Shown here piece after piece: positions 31,072-41,584 of a stretch of 64,000 nt of DNA. Each line of letters opens with the position of its first letter. Position 1 is the stretch's first letter. The DNA is from Saturnia japonica (lineage: Eukaryota > Arthropoda > Insecta > Lepidoptera > Saturniidae). The notes under the pieces are model-generated. The model did not search any database. It worked only from the letters and a program-made list of their open reading frames with translations, and was not told the origin of the DNA. The translations under genes were made by a program, and so were the position numbers. The stretch lies in assembly GCA_033032175.1 (NCBI GenBank), contig CM065304.1, positions 3,534,001 through 3,598,000 of the forward strand. Direction: 5' to 3'.

Positions 31072-31396
31072 CATATTGATTTAGAAAATGATATATTAAT
31101 TCTAGAAAAGGATGGGAAAATTACTATACCACTTTATACGTCACCTACTATTTCATATAATTATTTAACTATTCCTGCAAGAAATGAATCCATTCATTAC
31201 ATACAATTAAAAAATAATAAATTAAAAAACGATTGTGTTGTTTTATCACAGCAGTTACAAGAGGATTTATTTTTAGCCGCTTTAATAGTAAAACCAGTAA
31301 ATAACGTTATTCCAATTAGAATACTAAATACTAAGAACGAAGCAGTCACTATACCTACGTTTCAACCGGAGTTGCATTCACTAGACGAATATCACA

Positions 31397-32997
31397 GCAT
31401 CTCGTGTCGTCCAGCACATGGCGGAAGTTGGGCCGGTACTTTCGGACCGGCAGTTCGGATTCCGGAGAGGGCGTTCGACGCTGGACGCCCTCTCCACCCT
31501 GAAGGCGTGGTCTGCGGAGGCGACTGCGGGTGTAGGTAGGTTGTTGGCGGTGTCGATAGACATCGCCAACGCCTTCAACAGTCTGCCGCATGGTGTTATA
31601 CGGGAGGCGCTCCGGTTTTTCGGAGTGCCCTCGTACCTGCGGCGGCTGTTGGGGGACTACCTCCAGGGGAGGCAGGTCGCCTTCGTAGACGGGAGGGGCA
31701 GTGTGGTTCGGCGGCACGTGGGGTGCGGTGTTCCACAGGGGTCGGTGTTGGGCCGCTCCTGTGGAACATGGGCTACGACTGGGTGCTCCGCGTAGCGCTC
31801 CCTTCGGGGATTCGCGTGCTGTGCTACGCGGACGACACCCTAGTCGTGGCCCAGGGGGGGACGTTTGAAGAGGTGGCGCGCCTGGCCACAGAGGGCACTG
31901 CCCTCGTGGTCGGGCGCATAAAGGCGTTGGGCCTCAGGGTGGCGGCCGAGAAGACCGAGGCCCTGCTCTTTCATGGGCCTCGGTGTGGGCCGCCTCTTGG
32001 GGCCCACATATATGTGGAGGGCGTTAGGGTCCGGGTTGGGGCCCAGATGAAATATCTGGGCCTCAACCTGGACGGACGTTGGCGGTTCGAGTCCCACTTT
32101 AAGGGACTCGAACCGCGGAAAGTGGGAGCGGCGGCGGCTCTCGGCCGGCTTCTCCCGAATTCGGGGGGGCCGGGCGCGAGCTGTCGCCGTTTGTTCGCGG
32201 GAGTTGTCAAGAGCATGGCCATCTACGGGGCACCGATCTGGGCGGATGCCCTCAGCGCCACGAACAGACGCGTACTGCGTGCTACGCAGCGTGTCGTGGC
32301 GCTGAGAGTAATCCGCGGGTACCGGTCGGTGTCCGCGGGGGCGGCCATGGTTCTTGCCGGCTCCCCGCCGTGGGAGCTGGAGGCGGAGGTGCTCGCCGCC
32401 GTGTATGAATTCACGGCGGCGAGGAGAGAGATAGGAGAGCCTCCAGCTCCCACCGAGGTAGAACGGGTCCGACGGGAGACCCGGGAAGTGGTTTTCAGGA
32501 GGTGGGAGGAGGACCTGGCGGACGCGCGCTATGGACGGTATACCATAGACGCCGTCCGCCCGGTCCTCCGGGAGTGGTGCGCCAGGGAGCGGGGCTCCCT
32601 GACGTTTAGACTTGTGCAGGTGCTATCCGGACATGGTTGTTTCGGATGGTACCTGCACAAGATAGCACGGAGGGAGCCAAACACTACGTGCCACGAGTGC
32701 GGGACTGCAGAGGACACGGCGCAGCACACTCTGTCTGAGTGTGCTGCGTGGGTGGGGCAGCGCCGCACTCTGGCCGTAGCTGTTGGAGGAGGAGACCTCT
32801 CGCTGCCGAGCGTGGTTAAAGCCATGGTCGGCAGCGAGACGGCATGGACGGAAATGGCCTCCTTCTGTGAGGAGGTCATCTCGCAGAAGGAGGCTGCGGA
32901 GAGGGTACGCGAGGGGGATCCCTTGAGCGGCCCTCTCCGCCAAAGAAGAGGGGGTGGCCGGAGGAGGCGGTTTAACCGTCAACTCCCGCCACCCTAG
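31397..32997 (+). pseudogene. R1 ORF2, partial, one frameshift
   Basis: Reads DRQFGFRRGRSTLDAL, SIDIANAFNSLPHGVIREAL, GCGVPQGSVLG, then after a shift GPLLWNMGYDWVLRV, CYADDTLVVAQGG (intact catalytic Asp pair), AEKTEALLFHGPRCG, AGSPPWELEAEVLAAVYEF and CHECGTAEDTAQHTLSECA, the C-terminal Cys/His motif. The only break I see is at about 31750, where a G-run is one base short (GTTGGGCCGCTCC), shifting the frame. It could be a real mutation or a homopolymer sequencing error. The endonuclease is missing through 5' truncation. Confidence 0.85.
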
Positions 32998-33311
32998 CCG
33001 AACCAGAGAAGACGGGACGGGGGGGGCCCGTTCTCCTCATTGCACTGGTTCGGCAGGCGGAGGAGACAGCTATCGTGTACATAGACTGTCTCCTAATTAG
33101 GCCGGGGCCCGGTTAAAGCCGGGCCGGCCTCCGGGGTGGCGCGGCAGAATGCCAGCGCAGTGCCCGCGTCGCCCCAGTATGGGGCGGCTGTACACCGCGG
33201 AGTTTTTTTAGTGAGTAGGACTCTCACATAACCACTCGACCCCCCATTTCGAGTGTGTACCCATGACGGGTTTTCCACTCCGCGATAACAAAAAAAAAAA
33301 AAAACAAAAAA
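31397..33311 (+). mobile_element. R1-clade LINE, 5'-truncated, with poly(A) tail
   Basis: 1,915 bp on the plus strand. Starts inside the RT domain, contains the rest of ORF2 to a TAG at 32995-32997, a roughly 290-bp 3' UTR and an A-rich tail (about 33289-33312, interrupted by one C). It is bracketed by the 2,526-bp direct repeats. Its sequence is clearly a different subfamily from the minus-strand R1 it lies beside. Confidence 0.88.
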
Positions 33312-33881
33312 AGGCTGTTGAAGGCGTTAACGATGTCGAGCGACACCGCCAACAACCTACCTCAACCTCCGGTCACCGTTGAGGATACCGGTCGGTTGAG
33401 CGCCCTCTCCGAAAGCCGAACTGCCCGTCAGACAAAGTCAGCCCCACATTCTCAATATGCCGGATTACACGGGAAGCCACTATCCGCTCAAAGAGCTTCT
33501 TCGCATCATCCAGCAACACCAAGGGCCGGTACGCCGACGGGTAGTCCGGAGGGCAGCCCTCCTTCGCCAGAAAGCAGAGCCGCCCCTCTTTCCAGAGCTT
33601 CGGGAACTGTCTGACCGACAAACACCGATCGAACAGCTCCCGAAGCATCCCACCCATGTGAACCAACGCCACCGACAGCACCTGGCCCGGAACCTCGTCC
33701 GGGCCAGGGGACCTCCGTTTTCTACGGAGGTGCTCCGTCACCAGCCCCATCTCCGTATCGGTTACAGGATGAAGCATAGCCGGTTCCTCCGCAGCAACAT
33801 CTCCCGGGGGAGACATCGCCGGCGAGAGGAACTCCTGAGGGTCAGGGAATAAACTTCCCATGACCCTTCCCACAAAGTCCG
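33312..33881 (-). pseudogene. R1-clade LINE RT domain fragment (copy 2)
   Basis: Same content as 28871-29440. Differences noticed include one that changes the residue before LTLSDGQFGF (Gly here, Glu in copy 1). The last four bases on the right, TCCG (33878-33881), are the left target duplication of the LTR element. Confidence 0.85.
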
Positions 33882-33989
33882 TGTAGTGGTGTAAGATATG
33901 TATAAATTGTAAGTCAGTCGTAATAAACCATTTGTCAAACGTAGACGTGTCACTACTCATTTATCGCCTCCCGCAACCCGCACACTGCA
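33882..33989 (+). repeat. 5' LTR (108 bp)
   Basis: TG...CA ends. Contains AATAAA, so it can carry the polyadenylation signal. Unusually short for an LTR. Confidence 0.9.
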
Positions 33990-34007
33990 TGGCGACCCTG
34001 CCAGCGC
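33990..34007 (+). promoter_or_regulatory. primer binding site
   Basis: TGGCGACCCTGCCAGC starts directly at the LTR end. TGG plus the following bases is what a tRNA 3' end (CCA) would pair with. It resembles the TGGCGACCGTGACA type I associate with tRNA-Arg-primed mdg1/412-type elements. The tRNA identity is an inference. Confidence 0.65.
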
Positions 34008-34166
34008 AAGCGCCGCTTCGCGGTCGGGTTTCGACCTGCGGGCGGGCTCAGAAGATTCCTGTGTGCCTTTGTGCTCACAAGTTAGACTTTTAAGATATAA
34101 AAGTTATAAAGACTTTGAAACAATGAAGTTTTGACTACCATAAAAACTACGTGCAACTTTTCAACG

Positions 34167-34538
34167 ATGGGTGGATCTCATTCCAAGACTGAGGACAAGA
34201 AGGTGATTATTGCACAAAATGCTTCGGATGGATGTAATACTTCAACAGAATCCCACATGAAAATAAACAATATTTTATTAGCGTCGATCATGGCTATTGT
34301 CGTTCTTGGAATCATCATTGCATTACTGAAACTCATGAAGAAAAAGCAGAAAAAATGGATAGAAAATGGGTGCAGTCCGAATTTATTAGAAGGATGCGTT
34401 TGCCATTGTCGGGAAGGCGAGAACGAGAGGAAGAAAATGAAAATTTGTAAAATTACGCACGCACTACAAGTAATTTTGCGTAATAATGAAGTGATTAGTG
34501 AACATCTTTGTGTTGCGTCATCCGTTATTATACTATAG
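34167..34538 (+). CDS. small myristoylation-motif membrane protein upstream of gag (copy 2)
   Basis: Same 123-residue protein as at 29726-30097, with no difference seen between the copies. MGGSHS start, one membrane segment at about 36-57, basic KKKQKK cluster, Cys-rich GCVCHC. It precedes the gag fragment by 188 bases and lies in a different frame from it. Confidence 0.55.
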   Translation: MGGSHSKTEDKKVIIAQNASDGCNTSTESHMKINNILLASIMAIVVLGIIIALLKLMKKKQKKWIENGCSPNLLEGCVCHCREGENERKKMKICKITHALQVILRNNEVISEHLCVASSVIIL

Positions 34539-34726
34539 AAGTTTTTTGGACATAAACAAATTAGTTAAGTACGATACATATATTATGTAAGTATTATTGT
34601 AATGTAAGTATGTTTTAAGATAACATTATATAGAAAAGGATTTAGAAATAATTTTAAGTGAATGATTAGATATACAAGTTAGCTTAAGGAAGTTAGGCCC
34701 ATGTAGAAGATTACAATATAAAAGTA

Positions 34727-35122
34727 ATGTTAATGAAAAAAATAATAAAGGCTAAAGAGCTATATGCTTCTTATAAGACTATTATTAAAATTTATTCTGA
34801 GCGTAAAAGTACGTTAGAACTAGCCGATTATATTTACGAAGTGTTGAGTGAGAAATTAGAATTAACTTACAGTAAAATTTTATTATATGATTTTGATAGT
34901 GAGGTAAGCAATCTTTTTTCAACGATGGAGAAGTTTGACTTAAAAACCGCTACGTCCTTAATTCCCAATATGGATGGATCAGAAGAAACAACAGAAAAAA
35001 TAATAAATACTGTAGAACTGTATAACAGTTGTCTCAAAGATAATGATCAGAAAATATTATTAATTAATTTCGTTTTAAAAACTAGGCTTACCAAAATTGC
35101 AAAATTAAAATCAAAGAGGTAG
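34727..35122 (+). CDS. Ty3-type gag fragment (copy 2)
   Basis: 131 codons, differing from copy 1 at a few residues (for example KFDLKTATSLI here, KFGLKTATSLI there, and TRLTKIAKL versus TGLTKIAKL). Capsid N-terminal part only; no CCHC knuckle follows. It is in the same frame as protease, RT and RNase H downstream, so gag and pol were probably one frame before the stop at 35120-35122. Confidence 0.6.
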   Translation: MLMKKIIKAKELYASYKTIIKIYSERKSTLELADYIYEVLSEKLELTYSKILLYDFDSEVSNLFSTMEKFDLKTATSLIPNMDGSEETTEKIINTVELYNSCLKDNDQKILLINFVLKTRLTKIAKLKSKR

Positions 35123-35221
35123 AGGCGTATCTCGTATTAAAAATTACCAACGAAAAATGTTTTCAGCCCAATCAGTTTTTTCGATTTTAAATCTTATAAT
35201 ATTTTAACTTGTAACAAAAAT

Positions 35222-37468
35222 GTCAGGTATATTTATCTTAATATAAACAACTCCCAGTGTTCATGGTTACTTGACACCGGCGCGTCCATTTCAGCTATTA
35301 CTAAGAAGGCCTTATCGGAGCAAGTTCCGTTGTACAAAGATAACATTGTAATAAACGGTATAGGTGGTAAAACTTATTCAGAAGGTTATGTTTTTATTAC
35401 ATTACGTACTAAGAGTGGTAACTCTTTTAAGCACAAGTTTTTTTTATTCGATAATTTACCGTGTAAATCGGATGGAATTATTGGGTTGGATTTCTTATCG
35501 GAATTTAATTGACATATTGATTTAGAAAATGATATATTAATTCTAGAAAAGGATGGGAAAATTACTATACCACTTTATACGTCACCTACTATTTCATATA
35601 ATTATTTAACTATTCCTGCAAGAAATGAATCCATTCATTACATACAATTAAAAAATAATAAATTAAAAAACGATTGTGTTGTTTTATCACAGCAGTTACA
35701 AGAGGATTTATTTTTAGCCGCTTTAATAGTAAAACCAGTAAATAACGTTATTCCAATTAGAATACTAAATACTAAGAACGAAGCAGTCACTATACCTACG
35801 TTTCAACCGGAGTTGCATTCACTAGACGAATATCACATATGTCAATTTGATAAACAAAAGGCTAACGCAGAGCGAACTAATACTTTGTTATCGTTACTGA
35901 AGTTGGATCACTTACACTCTAAGGAACGTGAAACAATAGAAGCTATTTGTTCTAAATACAATGATATATTTTGTTTACTGGGAGACAAGCTTACAACTAC
36001 TGAAATATATGAACATAATATTTATTTAAAACCGAATGTTAGTCCTGTTTATACAAAACCTTATAGATTACCAAACAGCCAAAAACCCGAAATAGTTAAA
36101 CAATTTAAACAAATGTTAAAAGATGGTATTATAGAGACAGCTTAAAGTGAGTGGTCTAGTCCTGTTTTACTAGTACCGAAAAAATCTAATGACAATAATA
36201 AAAAATGGAGATTCGTAGTAAATTACCGAAAATTAAACGAAATAATAAAAGATGATAAATTTCCACTTCCCAACATAACTGATATTTTAGAATCACTTTC
36301 TGGTGCTGTTTATTTTACTCGTTTAGATCTTAGCCAATCTTATTACCAAGTGACCTTGAATCCCGAATCAATGAAGCTTACTGCATTCACGACTAATACC
36401 GGGCAGTATCAAATGAAACGTATGCCTATGGGTCTTAAAACAAGCCCAAGTTCTTTTTCAAGAGCAATGACTATTGTAATGGCGGGACTTACATATGAGA
36501 ATTGTTTCATATATTTAGATGATCCGGTGATCTTTGGAATAAATTGGAAACTGCATAATAAAAACCTAATAGATGTCTTTGAGGGACTTCGAAAAGTTAA
36601 TTGAAAATTAAATCCAAACAAATGTAATTTTCTGAAAAAGGAGTTATTATATTTACGTCACACAGTATCAGCAGCAGGAATTTTACCAGATAAAAATAAA
36701 ATTAAAATTATTGAAAATTATCTCTCACCAAAAAATACAGACGAAGTAAAACGTTTTGTTGCATTTTGTTATTATTACAGAAAATTTATAAATAATTTTG
36801 CAGAAATAACTATTCCACTAAATAATTTATGTCGTAAAAATATACCTTTTATTTGGTGTAGTCAATGTGAAAGATCATTTCAAATTTTGAATAATGCGTT
36901 GATGTCACCCTCTGTTTTACAATATCGAGATTTTTCAAATGACAACGAGTTTATTTTACAAACTGATGCTTCTGGAATTAGTGTTGGAGTAGTACTTTGT
37001 AACAAAGATATGCGACCAATCGCTTATGCAAGTCGACCTTTAAATAAGGTTGAAAGAAATTATCCAACTATACAAAAGGAATTAGTTGCAGTTGTTTGGG
37101 AAATAAAGTATTTTAGGCCATATCTTTATGGTAGAAAATTTACAATAATGACGGACCACAAACCATTATTATATCTTTTTGGAATGAAGGATCCGTCAAG
37201 TAGATTATTAAAATTTAGGTTACCATTGGAAGAGTATGATTTTAACATTGTTTATATTAAAGGAAAAGACAATACAGTAGCCGACGAATTGTCTAGAATA
37301 TCAATAACCTCTGACGAATTAAAATGTATTAATGACAAAATAATTTGTGTTGTGACTAGAGCGCAAAGAAAGAAATTAAAAGACCAGAAAAATAAAGACG
37401 ACAACTCTTTCGATAATAATGACACAGACTATTGGTCTGGACTATCGATCGGTAAGGAAAGGAGCTGA
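35222..37468 (+). pseudogene. Ty3-type pol: protease, reverse transcriptase, RNase H
   Basis: One reading frame with three premature stops (35510-35512, 36143-36145, 36602-36604). Protease: DTGAS at 35273-35287, IIGLDFL. RT: KPYRLPNSQKPEI, SSPVLLVPKKS (as WSSPVLLVPKK), WRFVVNYRKLNEI, FTRLDLSQSYYQV, QMKRMPMGLKTSPSSF, and the catalytic box IYLDDPVIFG, where YLDD is intact but the next residues are altered. RNase H: ILQTDASGISVGVVL, YPTIQKELVAVVWEIKYF and TDHKPLLYLF, carrying the D, E, D residues, then FNIVYIKGKDNTVADELSR. Motifs and domain order (protease-RT-RNase H-integrase) define Ty3/gypsy-type. The stops make it non-functional. Confidence 0.9.
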
Positions 37469-38600
37469 ATAGGATTAGAAAACAAAATATTATAGATGTG
37501 GAAACCGAGTGTTTTGCATTTTCACAAAATAAGAAAATATTATACATTAATCTTGATTTCAAGTCACAATACACGCGAGACGTTTTTGTGAGAAAATTGA
37601 GTCAACTATGTAAAAATGTTAACGTTAACGAAATATGTATAATAAAAAAGAATAATAACGCGTTATTCATAAAAAACCTAATTGAAAAAATAAAAAGTAA
37701 AGATATGTGGTCCGGACCACGCATTTGTATCTTGAGAGGAATTGAAAGAATTAATAATGAAAATGATAAAAAAATAATTATTAATGATTATCACTTGCTC
37801 CCTACAAGTGGTCACGCTGGAGTATGTAGAATGATTAACAACATTATGAGGAAATACTCTTGGTAGATAGTAGTATATTCTTTGAGGAAATATTACTGGC
37901 CAGAAATGGAAAAAATGTAAGAGATTTCGTAAACAAGTGTGAACCACGGCTTCATATGCTTTCGAAAAAGTGTTTTTAGATTTAGTTGGTCCTTTAGATA
38001 AGGATATAGATAGTAATAGTTATATACTTACGCAGCAATGCGAGTTAAGTAAATTCGTAGAGGCTTACCCTTTACAAAACAAAGAAACGGTTACGGTGTT
38101 CAACTGCTTACCATCATGAATCAATAGGTTCACTTGAAAATACACATAAAAACTTAAATTCTTTTTTAAGAATACAGTGTATTAATTATTGTGAAACGTG
38201 GAGCCAATGGCTACCATTTTGGTGTTTTTCTTTTAATAACACTGTACATTCATCTACAAAATACACTCCATACGAATTAGTATTTGGAAAACCATGTGAC
38301 TTTCCGAATAGATTAAAAAATAATATACAACCTTTATATAACCCAGATAATTATAGTTTAGAATTAAAATATCGCTTACAAGTAGCGCATAGAGATGCGA
38401 AAAATAATTTGTTAAAAAGTAAACAAATAAGAAAGTCAAAGTACGATCGAAATATAAACCAAGTAGTATATGAGACAGATGATTTAATATTGTTAAAAAA
38501 CGAAACTACGAATAAGTTAGACACATTGTATAAAGGTCCTTACGTTGTTATCGAAGATCAGGAACCAAACGTAAAATTTTTGAAAAACAATAACATTTAA
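37469..38600 (+). pseudogene. Ty3-type integrase, damaged
   Basis: The zinc-binding head is in a new frame (37498-37866): LLPTSGHAGVCRMINNI, then after a stop YYWPEM and VNKCE. The catalytic core shows FLDLVGPLDK (first Asp) and SKFVEAYPLQNKETVTV, then jumps to STAYHHESIGSLENTHK (the Glu region). The stretch that normally lies between, with the second catalytic Asp, is deleted near 38098-38116. The C-terminal part has STKYTPYELVFGKP and LYKGPYVVIEDQEP. Several frame changes. No envelope-like ORF follows. Confidence 0.85.
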
Positions 38601-38930
38601 ATTGTACACAAAAATAGAACAAAATTATTTAAAAATTAATGACAATATTTTACGGAAACTTTAGCATTGTATTTACGTTTAAAAATAATGTGTAAAATTA
38701 TATTAATTAAAATATACGCTAAATGTTATTTCATTACATTTTTTTTCTATAATATATAAAATTATAAATTATTAATCGTTGTTATTAATTAAATGTGTTT
38801 TATGTTTATTTTTCTCTTTCAGATTGTACTAATTTAATATAATATTAATTTCTTATTTTAATTACATTTTATAATGTTCAGTAAAAAAAAAATTATGTAT
38901 AATCAATTTTTTTTTCTTGCACCCCGATGG
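38601..38930 (+). other. 3' non-coding region of the LTR element
   Basis: AT-rich, 330 bases. Expected to end in a polypurine tract, but the bases before the LTR read CTTGCACCCCGATGG, a poor match to one. Confidence 0.5.
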
Positions 38931-39038
38931 TGTAGTGGTGTAAGATATGTATTAATTGTAAGTCAGTCGTAATAAACCATTTGTCAAACGTAGACGTGTC
39001 ACTACTCATTTATCGCCTCCCGCAACCCGCACACTGCA
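38931..39038 (+). repeat. 3' LTR (108 bp)
   Basis: Matches the 5' LTR except for one A/T difference at LTR position 23. Followed by TCCG (39039-39042), the right target duplication. Confidence 0.9.
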
Positions 39039-39876
39039 TCCGGCTGGAAGGTCTCCGTGATCGGGGGCGCCTGGCCCCGGAGTTACTTCCGGACCACTTT
39101 TTACGGACGCCCCCACGGATACCGATCCAGCATCTCTAGGAGTTCCCCTCCCGCGACGTCTTTGGCCCGGCTTATGGCCGCCTGTAGGGTCCTCCTTGCA
39201 TCCCTGTAGGCGCCATACAGCCGGGCTTCCTCCCCCGGTTCTCGGGTTCGCTGCCGGCTACTGTAGGTCAGCAGCCGCCTCGCCGTGGAGCAGGCCACTT
39301 AGAGATCGGCAATCTCCGGTGACCACCAGTAAACCGCCCGCCCTTGCGTGCGGTTATTGCTCCGCGGCATCCACGCGTCGCAGACCTCCGTGAGAGCCTC
39401 CCGGAATTGGTCCGCAGACGTGTCCACATCTTCGGTCCTCCAAGCGAGGGAATGTTGCCCCGCTACGAGGGCTGGACGCATGCTCTCCTGAAGAGGTGGA
39501 GACCTCAAATCGAATATATATATATGATCAGACAAAGTCTCCACCTCATCCAGTACCCTCCATCCTCGCACACGGCGTGCGACAGACGGAGTGGCGAACG
39601 ATAAGTCCACCACCGACCCCCCGTTATATCACACGCACGTGTGCGTCGTCCCCCTGTTGAGGAAGGATATCCCAACCTGGACTGCCCACTCCTCAACGGC
39701 CGTACCTCGAGGGTCCGTGGCCACCACCCCCCACGCTCCTAACTTGGCATTCAGGTCGCTAAGCAGGACGATGGGAAGCGGCGCCAGCCTCCTCACTGCC
39801 AGCCCCAGTGAGTCGAGAAAGGCCTCGAACTCACCAGTGCCTGGTTAGGGGAGAAGTACACCCCTATAATGGCCTA
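39039..39876 (-). pseudogene. R1-clade LINE, endonuclease and linker part
   Basis: Minus strand from about 39876: VYFSPNQAL, EFEAFLDSLGLAVRRLAPLP, LNAKLGAWGVVATDPRG, VVDLSFATPSVARRV, TLSDHIYI (catalytic His of the APE endonuclease), YWWSPEIADL and YGAYRDARRTLQAAISRAKD, up to LDRYPWGRP. Frameshifts and a stop are present. This is the upstream half of the R1 element whose RT lies at 33881-33312; the LTR element separates them. The 5' end of the LINE is missing beyond about 39876. Confidence 0.85.
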
Positions 39877-40194
39877 GATTATCGTCGATTTACTACGCCT
39901 GCTTAAGTACAAAACTCTCAGTGAACACAACGACTCTAAGACAATGGTCACATCTTCAGATTCCGCTGTGCTGTCCGAGCCAGATTTTTTGGCAAAGATG
40001 TCGCTATTAATGTAGGTACCACAATAGCAGCTAGACCATTAACTGGATAAATGTAATATAATCTGCAAGAATCTCTCCAGCACTTTTGACTTTGCAGGGT
40101 TTGTCATATTACAAAAAGCTATGTACGATCACGAAGGAGACAGAGGTGTGTATGTGACAGAAACTTAGCAATTTGGAACCCTTAAACTTGTTGC
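39877..40194. other. unassigned sequence right of the R1 block
   Basis: About 320 bases with a short open stretch (TMVTSSDSAVLSEPDFLAK, about 39942-39998) that I do not recognise. No convincing splice context. Confidence 0.25.
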
Positions 40195-40197
40195 TTC

Positions 40198-40312
40198 ACT
40201 TTCACGGCTGAGTGCCTTCTGCGCTTGCCCCCAAGCACAGTGAAGCCGTCAAAGCTTCAAATGTCTTCAGGGGCCTTAATACTAAGAGTACAGTCAGTCT
40301 GAAAAAAAACCT
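40198..40312 (+). mobile_element. retroposon family E, 3' fragment with A-tail
   Basis: GGCTGAGTGCCTTCTGCGCT ... AGTACAGTCAGTCTGAAAAAAAA, the same 3' end as at 63168, 5'-truncated. Confidence 0.6.
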
Positions 40313-40979
40313 TTACGAAATGTCTAATTAGAACTATTCAATGCTAACTATGATAAAAAAAACCTTAAATTGATCAAGTGATTATTAAAAGTCCGATGTG
40401 GCTTAATTTTATTTAAAAAAACTCATATTAAGTCTTCTTTGATTCGTAATACAATACTTTTTCTAATAACCGAAAATGGTTAAATAGTTTCCAGTTCTGG
40501 AATTCCGAAATTAAATCTCCAGTATCGGAACTCAGTTCCTGAATTGAAAACCCTCCGATAACGCATGCCCCAGTTCTATTTAATAGGTTGACAATTGCCT
40601 AGGGAGGCCTGCGCCGGCATAAACGAGCTGCTGGCTTTCCTGGAGGACAAAGAGTGGCTAAATTGATAAAACCCACCCGTCAAGAAAAAGGACCCTCCAA
40701 AGGCCTACTAAGTACCAAGTAGGTCGATAAATAAATAATAGCGACATTATTTTTTATATTTTGTTTGGGTATCGTTGGCACGATTTGGCAGATTTTTGAC
40801 ATTTAAACCATGGCAGGATTGCTTATCAATGGATGGTCACCCTGAAAATTAGGGTTGGCAAGACTGTTGTTTAGCTGTCACTGTCATTGGCCGTCAATCG
40901 TCATTCGGTTATATGACTTACTTGCTTACAGACACATGAGTTAAGCTACCGAAAAAAAGTTTAATTTAGTGAGAAAAAA
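40313..40979. promoter_or_regulatory. upstream region of the signal-peptide exon
   Basis: Precedes the ATG at 40980 and should include the promoter and 5' UTR if that exon is real. A GC-richer patch near 40595-40660 looks like repeat debris. No clear TATA/initiator. Confidence 0.3.
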
Positions 40980-41058
40980 ATGGAACATTTAAACGTGAAT
41001 GTGAGATACATTTTTAGTTTTAGTATATTGTTTCTGTGTGTGTTCCAGTATACACAGG
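40980..41058 (+). CDS. first coding exon with signal peptide, host gene unidentified
   Basis: ATG at 40980, preceded by an A-run (GAGAAAAAAATGG), opens 26 codons plus one base and ends at donor GTAAGT (41059-41064). The peptide has an N-terminal part with a charge (MEHLNVNVRY), then a hydrophobic core IFSFSILFLCVFQ, then polar YTQ, a textbook signal-peptide layout. The product would be secreted or membrane-bound. A phase-compatible downstream exon (phase 1) may exist near 61 kb, about 20 kb away; no other candidate was spotted in between. The family is not recognised. Confidence 0.5.
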
Positions 41059-41584
41059 GTAAGTTTTAATTATGTTATGTACACCAATATAATGTTCTTG
41101 TTAAATTCCTTTGCATCTTATGACCTGCAATTCGATGACGTATTTAGAAGGTAATGATTCAATTCCTTATTGTTCGCTGGTTTCTTTGGAAGGATATATC
41201 GATTCGATTCGAAAATCAACAACTAATTTTCTAGGTCAAGCCTAAATTTCGTGACTTAAAACAGAACTTTGTTTTGTTTGTTAGCAAAGTTATTAAACAT
41301 ACACATTATATTGACAAAATTTGTTATTATTAATATGTAAAACTGACTGGCGTGTATTTACAGCATTTTTTACAGTATTTTTTATGCAAAAAAAAAACTT
41401 TAAAGCAAACAGTTTCGTAACGCTCTTTTTTGTGTCGCAGACCACGCTTTTCTGACCTCAGAAAACATAGTTTTCTATAATGTCGAAACATGCAGTTTAT
41501 AATATAGAGTTTAGTTTCAGTGTAAACAAACCTACAGTAAAAGTTATAGTTAAGTTCAGATTAATAATAAATAATAATACCATC

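Larger units (their letters stand above)
28871..31396. repeat. 2,526-bp direct repeat, copy 1
   Basis: Aligns base for base with 33312-35837 at a constant offset of 4,441. I noticed about seven substitutions and no indels. It comprises part of the minus-strand R1 LINE (28871-29440) and the first half of the Ty3-type LTR element (29441-31396). Homology stops abruptly on both sides: left at C/A (28870 versus 33311), right after ATATCACA. The intervening 1,915 bp is a plus-strand R1-clade LINE. Confidence 0.92.
33312..35837. repeat. 2,526-bp direct repeat, copy 2
   Basis: Second copy of 28871-31396, starting immediately after the poly(A) of the plus-strand R1 LINE. On the right it runs on without a break into the remaining half of the LTR element, so this side is the intact, parental junction. 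Confidence 0.92.
33882..39038 (+). mobile_element. Ty3-type LTR retrotransposon, LTR to LTR
   Basis: 5,157 bp with 108-bp LTRs (33882-33989 and 38931-39038) differing at one position that I can see. TCCG target duplication (33878-33881 and 39039-39042). It sits in the minus-strand R1 LINE: endonuclease/linker sequence lies to the right, RT to the left. Order: LTR, PBS, small membrane ORF, gag fragment, protease, RT, RNase H, damaged integrase, LTR. Near-identical LTRs mean recent insertion although the coding region is broken. Confidence 0.92.

Noticed and set aside
32529..32982. Long minus-strand frames in the plus-strand R1 LINE
   Set aside because: Antisense shadows of GC-rich LINE coding sequence.
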